NCBI GenBank assembly: GCA_946611835.1
Contig: CAMOEE010000018.1
Span: 1 to 18,732, forward strand
Source of the DNA: an uncultured Treponema sp.
Lineage (GTDB): Bacteria > Spirochaetota > Spirochaetia > Treponematales > Treponemataceae
Length of the DNA: 18,732 nucleotides
Direction: 5' to 3'
Below are positions 13,380 through 18,732 of the stretch, piece after piece; the stretch's first letter is position 1; the number at the start of each line of letters is the position of its first letter. The position numbers were made by a program, and so were the translations under genes. The notes under the pieces are model-generated. The model saw only the letters and a list, made by a program, of their open reading frames with translations, was not told the DNA's origin and ran no database searches.

Positions 13380-13389
13380 ATGGGCTGAT

Positions 13390-14043
13390 TTGTATTTCAG
13401 GGCATCAGTTCCATATCTGTATGCGACTTTATCATTACATGTAAAATACGATGAAAAACAAAAAGTTTACAGGGCAAACTATACTACCTTTACGATAACA
13501 AAAGTTGAAAATTCACAGGTTCTTTATCGTAGTGGTAAAAATTTGTTGCGTTCTTCAGCACAAGGAAAACATTTTTTGCAAAATCAAAAGCCCCGTAAAG
13601 GAGTCTTTTTAGATGGTGTATTTGGAACATCCTTTTTATATGACTGGCAGGCAGGAACAAGACTTGCCGCATTTTTGGGAAACAAGTTTTTATTCGCTGG
13701 TGGTGGTGTAAATCTGTTTCGGGCAAGATATGCAGAGCGCTATTCGGTCAATTTTGATTCAGGCATGCTTATATCTTTTATGGCTCTTGGAGGTGCATCC
13801 GTTACAATTTTTAAATTTCGTCCATACATCGAAGCTGGGGCAGGTTACTATTTTTCCAATTCTAACTTAAAGGAAGGAGTTGATAATGTGAAAACTCCGT
13901 CAGGATTTTGTGCAAGTTTTGGCCTTGGCTCAGATTATTTTCTGACAAAGCATGTGACGATTGGAGCGTTTTACGCTGTCAATTATAACTATGGCTGCGG
14001 TTTTGCAGATAGCTTTGGTCTGCGGGCAGGCTTTAATTTTTAG
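13390..14043 (+). CDS. Outer-membrane-barrel-like 3' part of the frameshifted envelope protein
   Basis: The frame opens at 13315; the first usable start is a TTG at 13390 without a ribosome binding site, so this is better read as the C-terminal part of the upstream gene. After a linker, the segment from about nt 13600 to the end alternates polar and hydrophobic residues with many Gly and aromatic residues: GVFLDGVFGTSFLYDW, FRPYIEAGAGYYFSNS, SFGLGSDYFLTKHVTIGAFY. It ends FGLRAGFNF with a terminal Phe, the usual signal for barrel assembly. This fits a small 8-strand OmpA/Opa-like barrel. The whole protein would have a barrel anchor and a periplasmic coiled coil. The next gene begins 22 nt after the stop. 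Confidence 0.6.
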   Translation: MYFRASVPYLYATLSLHVKYDEKQKVYRANYTTFTITKVENSQVLYRSGKNLLRSSAQGKHFLQNQKPRKGVFLDGVFGTSFLYDWQAGTRLAAFLGNKFLFAGGGVNLFRARYAERYSVNFDSGMLISFMALGGASVTIFKFRPYIEAGAGYYFSNSNLKEGVDNVKTPSGFCASFGLGSDYFLTKHVTIGAFYAVNYNYGCGFADSFGLRAGFNF

Positions 14044-14065
14044 GAAAGGAGAAATTGGAAGAACA

Positions 14066-15313
14066 ATGAAGAAAATTGTCCTGTTTTTTATTCCCCTGTT
14101 TTTTTTCTCCTGTGCCGCCTTTCTTAATGAAAAATTTGATGCTGCCGGTAATCTTTCAGATTCTTTCAGTTCAAAAATTGAAGGTATCATTGTCATATCT
14201 TTTCCTGTATCGAATGATATATCACTTATCGTTGAATCAGCTGATGATTCTGTCATATTAAAGGCTGCCAAAGGTTTTATCGCATATTCATGGTCTGTAG
14301 ACGGAAAAGCAATAGAAAAAACTGGAAATGAAATCTCACTAAGCTTCGATGGAATGGAAGGTAGCTGGCATCTTGTTACAGTTACTGTCTGCGATGCTAA
14401 CGGCAACTATTATTCTGCATGTGCATATTTTCAGGTTATTGCTGAAAAAAAAGCGACTGGCACCACTGTGACGACCAGTTTTGATGGAACTGATTCCGAA
14501 AGCATTTCTCTGTCGTATATCCGCAGCGAGTCTGCAGTTTCAGTTTCAGCAACAAGCGGCTTTTCTTCATATGCATGGATGTTAGACGGCATTGCTTTAT
14601 CCGAAACTTCCAATTCAATTGAAATTGATTTGTCAGCATTGAGCGTCGGAACACATATTGTGACGGTAATTGCAAAAAAAGAAGCCGGCATCTATTACTC
14701 TGCAAATGCTCAAATTTCAAAAACAGAGTCCCTTGATTTAGACATAAAATGCAGTGGAATTACTATTGCATTTGCTTCTGAACATACAAAATCTTTTTCC
14801 GTTACATCGGTTACGAATGATTCATCAGCAATATTTACAGCCACAAGTGGTTTTGAGAGCTATAAGTGGACACTTGATGAAGTTGCAATTACAGGAAATA
14901 GCAATACAAATGCAGTAAGTTTTGCACAATTAGCAGCTGGCTGGCATCTCATAACAGTGACCGCATATACAGACAATGGCGTATATTATTCATCGGCGAT
15001 TCAAGTGCAGAAAACGTCTGTTTCGGGAATCGCAACTGTAAAGGCCGGATTGATTCAGATTGGCTTTGAAAGTACTGGTGAAGCACTTTCCTTAATAACT
15101 GAAACTATCAGCAATGAGGTTAGAGTTTCTGCATCAAACGGATTTGACACTTATTCCTGGTCTTTAGATGGTGCAACAATCACAGGAAGTGAAAATGCAG
15201 CAACTATTGAGCTTGCATCTCTTGAAACAGGCTGGCATCTTGTGACAGTTACAGCTGTAAAAAACGGAACGTATTATTCCGCATCTACATATATACAGAA
15301 GAAAGGAGCATAG
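14066..15313 (+). CDS. Lipoprotein with four Ig/PKD-like repeats
   Basis: A 415-residue lipoprotein. MKKIVLFFIPLFFFSC gives a lipobox ending at C16. Four related domains of about 87 residues, spaced about 95 apart, fill the protein: about 41-127, 134-220, 230-317 and 328-413. Each has the pattern SGF-x-S/T-Y-x-W-x-LDG, then an acidic strand, then GWHLVTVTA and YYSA. Predicted all-beta, extended, anchored in a membrane, with a binding or spacing role. The start at 14066 is set by the lipobox; the frame is open further upstream inside the barrel gene. AAGGAG (14046-14051) is 14 nt away and GGAAG (14058-14062) is close, so the ribosome site is not ideal. Second gene of the operon, 2 nt before the next start. 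No specific family is recognised. Confidence 0.82.
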   Translation: MKKIVLFFIPLFFFSCAAFLNEKFDAAGNLSDSFSSKIEGIIVISFPVSNDISLIVESADDSVILKAAKGFIAYSWSVDGKAIEKTGNEISLSFDGMEGSWHLVTVTVCDANGNYYSACAYFQVIAEKKATGTTVTTSFDGTDSESISLSYIRSESAVSVSATSGFSSYAWMLDGIALSETSNSIEIDLSALSVGTHIVTVIAKKEAGIYYSANAQISKTESLDLDIKCSGITIAFASEHTKSFSVTSVTNDSSAIFTATSGFESYKWTLDEVAITGNSNTNAVSFAQLAAGWHLITVTAYTDNGVYYSSAIQVQKTSVSGIATVKAGLIQIGFESTGEALSLITETISNEVRVSASNGFDTYSWSLDGATITGSENAATIELASLETGWHLVTVTAVKNGTYYSASTYIQKKGA

Positions 15314-15315
15314 GT

Positions 15316-17637
15316 ATGAATATGAAAAAAAAGATTCTTCAAAGCGTGGCATTTTTGATTAGTGTATTACTTTTAGGCTGTTCGTCTGTCGATGAAAAAG
15401 AGGCGGTCGGAAGTAATGATGGAGTACGAGTTCAGTTGGACATAGGTTTTTCTCGAACCGTTATGCCATCGGGATTTTTAAATGCAACGTACACCCTCAC
15501 AGGTACGCATTTGGGAGAGAGCTGTGTTTTAATCGAAAACAAATCTGCTGCTGATTTGCAGACTCAGACTCTCTGGCTAGAAGGAGGAACCTGGTCTTTC
15601 ACCCTTGATGCATATGCCAATTCTATAAAGATTGCAAGAGCAACACTTTCAAATAAGACAATCAGTTCGTCTTCGTCATCACTTACTTTTACCTTTACTG
15701 GCGTAACCTTTGACTATACATCTGGAATAGGTGGCGCAAATGTAACACTAACCTTTGCAAAAACTGCACAAGTTGCCGCAGTAACCGCTCAGCTTTGTAA
15801 CGCAGACGGAAGTGAAAACGCAAACTTTTCACTCACTTCACTTACGCCTGTTTCATATTCTGACACTCTCCAAAAAGTAACTTTTACAAATACTAATATT
15901 CCATCTGGTTCCTACCTGCTTGTATTCTGTTTGTACCAGGATTCCGCAAAAACGATGCAAATAGGTTACTGGCGTGAAATTATAAACATTGCTGATGGTT
16001 GTGAGTCTTCGACTGTGATAAACATACCGAACTTGAACACAGTCTATACCATAACTTATGTGTTAAACGGTCTTTCTTGGGCAGAAGGCTTTACCGCCCC
16101 TGCAAGTTTTAATACAAGCCAAGGAGTAACGCTGCCGGTTGCTGATAATTTCGCTGACGGTTCCTCTTTTAATGGATGGTACGAAACAAGCAATTTCTCT
16201 GGTAATGCAATAACAAACTGGGCTGCCGGTAAATACACTGATAATGTGACTTTTTACGCAAAGATAGAAAAATCCGCCACCGAAATCAGCTATGACTGGA
16301 CATATCCAACTGCCGCACCAACCTTAACATGGACTGGCGAAGGAACTCTGAACAATCCTTATATCATTACAACAAGCCAGCAGCTTGCAGATTTTGCCTA
16401 CATGGTAAACAACGGCACAAGTTATAGCGGAAACTACATCAAACTTGACGCTGACATTGACTTGAACTACGGTTCTGCCGTAACGGATGCCTCCGCTTCG
16501 TACAACCAGTGGAAGCCGATTGGCGGAGACAGCAAAGCCTTCCAGGGAAATTTCGATGGCGCAAACCACACTGTAAAAGGCTTGTATATCAATTCTTCAT
16601 GTTCATATGCTGGCTTGTTCGGCTATGTTAGCGGTTCAAGTGCAGCAGTAAAAAATGTGAGCGTACAGGGCTACATGAAAGTAACAAACGGCTATTATGT
16701 TGGTGGTGTTGTCGGAAAAATTTCTCAGTCAGAATTAAAAAACTGTGCTAACAAAGTTGAAATCAACGCAACTATGGGCAGCAGTTCACAATATGGTTGT
16801 GGCGGTGTTGTCGGATATGCGAGTGGTTCGATAACTAACTCAAGTTCGTATACTTACCTATTTGTGACAAACTGTGCAAATTACAGCAACATTTCTGCAA
16901 ACATGACAACTTCAAATACATTAAATGTCGGAGGTATCTGCGGATATGACTATTATTTTGCCTCTAATTGGGAATGTGTAAATTATGGTAATATAACAGG
17001 CTCATCTGTATCAATTTGTAATGCCGGTGGCATAAGTGGATATATGTTGTGTGGGACTGCGTCTAATTGCGAAAATTACGGAGATGTAACGGTAACCTCG
17101 TCAACTATATGTTATGTTGGCGGTATTACAGGTGAGGCATTTTCTTTTGGTTATAATTCTTATAGTTTTTACTGTTCGATTAACAACAATATTTCTACGG
17201 GTGCAATAAAAGGAAAAACAAGCGCAACATCATATACCGGTGGTATTTTTGGATATAGTAAAATTCCTGATTCAAGTAGTTCGTATGTCAAGCTATATCC
17301 GAATGCAAAGAACAATGCTTTCTATGGAACTGTAGACGGTACTGGTACCAGCATCTATCTGCGGGGCATCGGTTATGCCTCAAGTACAAGCTCTTCATAC
17401 CAGGTCTGCAACTACTTTATCAGTTCGAGCGGGGCTACTGCCTCTGGAGTGGGCGGTTCAGTAGGCACCTTTACGCTTGCAACCGACCAGATTTCCGCTT
17501 ACGGTTCAACTACGCTTGACTATACTGGCACTCTGCTTGAAGTTTTGAACGCATGGGCTTCTGCAAACTCTTACGGCACATGGGTAGCTGGCACAGACGG
17601 ATGGCCTGTCTTGAGCAGCATTACATGGAGAAAATAA
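15316..17637 (+). CDS. Large GLUG-repeat surface lipoprotein with an InlB-type repeat
   Basis: 773 residues. The lipobox LLLGC places the lipid on C22. The N-terminal region (about 30-235) is Ser/Thr-rich beta sequence without a known family. Residues about 243-318 match the Listeria-Bacteroides (InlB B) repeat: YTITYVLNGLSWAEGF followed by FNGWYETSNFSG. From about residue 342 (NPYIITTSQQLADFAYMVN) begins a beta-helix with GLUG-type turns near residues 432 (AGLFGYV), 463 (VGGVVGK), 494 (CGGVVGY), 537 (VGGICGY), 569 (AGGISGY), 600 (VGGITGE) and 640 (TGGIFGY). It ends in a WVAGTDGWPVL motif. Such proteins are typically adhesin-like and surface-exposed; no peptidase motif is seen. AAAGGAG lies 7 nt before the ATG, and the upstream stop is 2 nt away, so translation is probably coupled. 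Confidence 0.88.
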   Translation: MNMKKKILQSVAFLISVLLLGCSSVDEKEAVGSNDGVRVQLDIGFSRTVMPSGFLNATYTLTGTHLGESCVLIENKSAADLQTQTLWLEGGTWSFTLDAYANSIKIARATLSNKTISSSSSSLTFTFTGVTFDYTSGIGGANVTLTFAKTAQVAAVTAQLCNADGSENANFSLTSLTPVSYSDTLQKVTFTNTNIPSGSYLLVFCLYQDSAKTMQIGYWREIINIADGCESSTVINIPNLNTVYTITYVLNGLSWAEGFTAPASFNTSQGVTLPVADNFADGSSFNGWYETSNFSGNAITNWAAGKYTDNVTFYAKIEKSATEISYDWTYPTAAPTLTWTGEGTLNNPYIITTSQQLADFAYMVNNGTSYSGNYIKLDADIDLNYGSAVTDASASYNQWKPIGGDSKAFQGNFDGANHTVKGLYINSSCSYAGLFGYVSGSSAAVKNVSVQGYMKVTNGYYVGGVVGKISQSELKNCANKVEINATMGSSSQYGCGGVVGYASGSITNSSSYTYLFVTNCANYSNISANMTTSNTLNVGGICGYDYYFASNWECVNYGNITGSSVSICNAGGISGYMLCGTASNCENYGDVTVTSSTICYVGGITGEAFSFGYNSYSFYCSINNNISTGAIKGKTSATSYTGGIFGYSKIPDSSSSYVKLYPNAKNNAFYGTVDGTGTSIYLRGIGYASSTSSSYQVCNYFISSSGATASGVGGSVGTFTLATDQISAYGSTTLDYTGTLLEVLNAWASANSYGTWVAGTDGWPVLSSITWRK

Positions 17638-17656
17638 TTATTCTGGAAAGTGTGCA

Positions 17657-18649
17657 ATGAAAAAATCTGTTTTGATCGTTTGTGCGAGTCTTCTTTTTTC
17701 TCTTTTTGTTTCCTGTTCTTCAATTCCAAAAGACGAGAAACCTTTGTGGGCAGATTCGTACACAGTCGAGCAGATTTTTCCGCATAAAGAATATGTGACA
17801 GGCCTCGCACATGCCAGTAACGAAGAACTTGCAAGAACTCTTGCAGAAGCGAATCTTGCGGCATATTTTACATGCGAAATCAATTCAGTAACAAAAGCAC
17901 ATCAAGCGCTTGCTAATACAGGAGAAAATAGAGAATCAATTGACCGTGAAATTACTATAAAATCACAAATTACACTTGCCGGAGTTCAGCATACCCAAAG
18001 TTGGAGGAGTTTCGGCGATAAGCAATATTATGATTGTGCATATCTGAACAGGAAAGAAGCCTTTGCAAATTACGAAAGTACAATCATTTCGGCTCAAAAA
18101 CGCTTTTATTCGTTTTACAATTCTGCCCTAAATGAAAAAGACCCATTTAAGAAAATCGCCTTGTTTAATGAAAGTAAAATTGCAGGACAAGAATATTCCG
18201 ATGTACTCGATTTTTCTCTGATTCTTTATAAGTCCGGATATGAAAAATATGAAAAAGATATTTCCGTAATTGCAGGTATTGATGAAAAAATAACAAAAGC
18301 AAAGTTGAATATTTCTATAAATGTCACAACAAACAATGTTGGAAAACCATATAAAGCGTTGATCGAAAAAATTATTTCTGATGCAGGCTATAGTCACAAA
18401 AAAACAGAGTTTTCATATTCTGTTATTGTCACAATTCAGGCAGACAAAGCTGTGTTTACAGACACTATAGTTGTAGAACCATCTGTTTCAGTCGAAGTGC
18501 GGAACGATAATGAATCAATCCTTTTATTCTATAAAAAAACAGAGCAAATTTCTGGCTTTAAGGATGCAGAAAAGTTTGTTGATATGAAAGTTCACAAGAC
18601 GATTACAGATATAATTGAACAGGATTTTAAGCTTGAGATTTATAGATAA
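17657..18649 (+). CDS. LPP20-type lipoprotein
   Basis: 330 residues with lipobox LFVSC (C20). Residues about 35-140 resemble the LPP20 domain: EYVTGLAHASNEELARTLAE, ANLAAYFTCEINS, then IKSQITLAGVQHTQSWRSFG and YYDCAYLNRKEAFANY. The C-terminal half (about 220-325) is alternating beta and alpha with no family I recognise. LPP20 proteins are envelope lipoproteins, often encoded beside outer-membrane or secretion components; the exact function is not known. GGAAAG precedes the ATG, and the gene starts 19 nt after the GLUG gene stop, making it the likely last gene of the operon. Confidence 0.8.
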   Translation: MKKSVLIVCASLLFSLFVSCSSIPKDEKPLWADSYTVEQIFPHKEYVTGLAHASNEELARTLAEANLAAYFTCEINSVTKAHQALANTGENRESIDREITIKSQITLAGVQHTQSWRSFGDKQYYDCAYLNRKEAFANYESTIISAQKRFYSFYNSALNEKDPFKKIALFNESKIAGQEYSDVLDFSLILYKSGYEKYEKDISVIAGIDEKITKAKLNISINVTTNNVGKPYKALIEKIISDAGYSHKKTEFSYSVIVTIQADKAVFTDTIVVEPSVSVEVRNDNESILLFYKKTEQISGFKDAEKFVDMKVHKTITDIIEQDFKLEIYR

Positions 18650-18670
18650 TGTCGGATATTCTATGGTGTG

Positions 18671-18690
18671 TTATGAATAGCACTTCATAA
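18671..18690. repeat. Short hairpin downstream of the operon
   Basis: TTATGAA (18671-18677) and TTCATAA (18684-18690) form perfect 7-bp arms around TAGCAC. There is no T run. Confidence 0.5.
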
Positions 18691-18696
18691 TCCCGA

Positions 18697-18728
18697 TTTT
18701 AACCGTGTGCAATTCGACACGGTTAAAA
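18697..18728. repeat. Strong inverted repeat at the end of the window
   Basis: A perfect 12-bp stem pairs 18697-18708 (TTTTAACCGTGT) with 18717-18728, with an 8-nt loop, followed by A residues to the window end. It would be a natural operon end, but the plus-strand transcript has A, not U, after the stem, so it is not a standard intrinsic terminator as far as can be seen. Confidence 0.6.
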
Positions 18729-18732
18729 AAAA

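Noticed and set aside
13390..14043. Independent small outer-membrane protein starting at TTG 13390
   Set aside because: No ribosome site or signal peptide; upstream codons in the same frame back to 13315 read naturally as a continuation of the preceding gene.
17657..18649. CsgG-type secretion pore component
   Set aside because: The conserved core fits the LPP20 domain better, and no curli-like partners are present.

Overview
The window looks like spirochaete DNA, most likely a host-associated anaerobic Treponema. This is inferred from gene content and style, not from a database match. The clues are several lipoproteins with spirochaete-type lipoboxes (VSC, FSC, LGC), an LPP20-domain lipoprotein, a GLUG/InlB-repeat surface lipoprotein, a lone [FeFe]-hydrogenase, and many genes without a Shine-Dalgarno sequence. 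Two regions differ visibly in base composition: a more GC-rich housekeeping/metabolic part (1 to about 11120) and an AT-richer accessory part (about 11230 to 18732).

Left part. The 3' end of tRNA-Asp and its terminator come first. They are followed by a cytoplasmic family 2 glycoside hydrolase (154-2490), tRNA-Asn with promoter and terminator (2568-2724), and an exported M16-type protein that has lost the HxxEH zinc site (2775-5561). Convergent to it, with a 12-nt overlap, is a 5-formyltetrahydrofolate cyclo-ligase whose reading frame carries a hairpin-rich insert. Divergent from that is a monomeric [FeFe]-hydrogenase (6341-7864), then an orphan ABC-type solute-binding protein (8068-9024) and, convergent to it, uvrB (9113-11116). 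Three short tandem repeats (7, 7 and 10 bp periods) begin at or next to the stop codons of the hydrolase, hydrogenase and solute-binding protein genes. Each repeat contains a stop trinucleotide in every unit, so it closes all three forward frames.

Junction. Between uvrB and the right-hand cluster (11117-11438) lie a 23-bp tandem repeat and an apparent remnant of an RNase III-like domain.

Right part. A small XRE/Cro-type regulator (11439-11753, minus) is transcribed away from four closely spaced genes that look like one operon for an envelope or surface complex. They are: (1) a secreted coiled-coil protein with a C-terminal outer-membrane-barrel-like domain, now split by a +1 frame change into 11856-13379 and a downstream reading frame ending at 14043; (2) a lipoprotein with four Ig/PKD-like repeats; (3) a large GLUG/InlB-repeat lipoprotein; (4) an LPP20-type lipoprotein. 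The regulator's promoter overlaps a perfect 12-bp palindrome, which suggests autoregulation and possibly control of the operon. This regulator-plus-envelope cluster is the best candidate for a poorly described system.

A recurring signal is a -10-like hexamer exactly 5-6 nt upstream of the ATG, with no Shine-Dalgarno sequence. It is seen at the glycosidase, cyclo-ligase, solute-binding protein, uvrB and XRE genes and predicts leaderless mRNAs. The hydrogenase and the downstream operon genes do have Shine-Dalgarno-like sequences.
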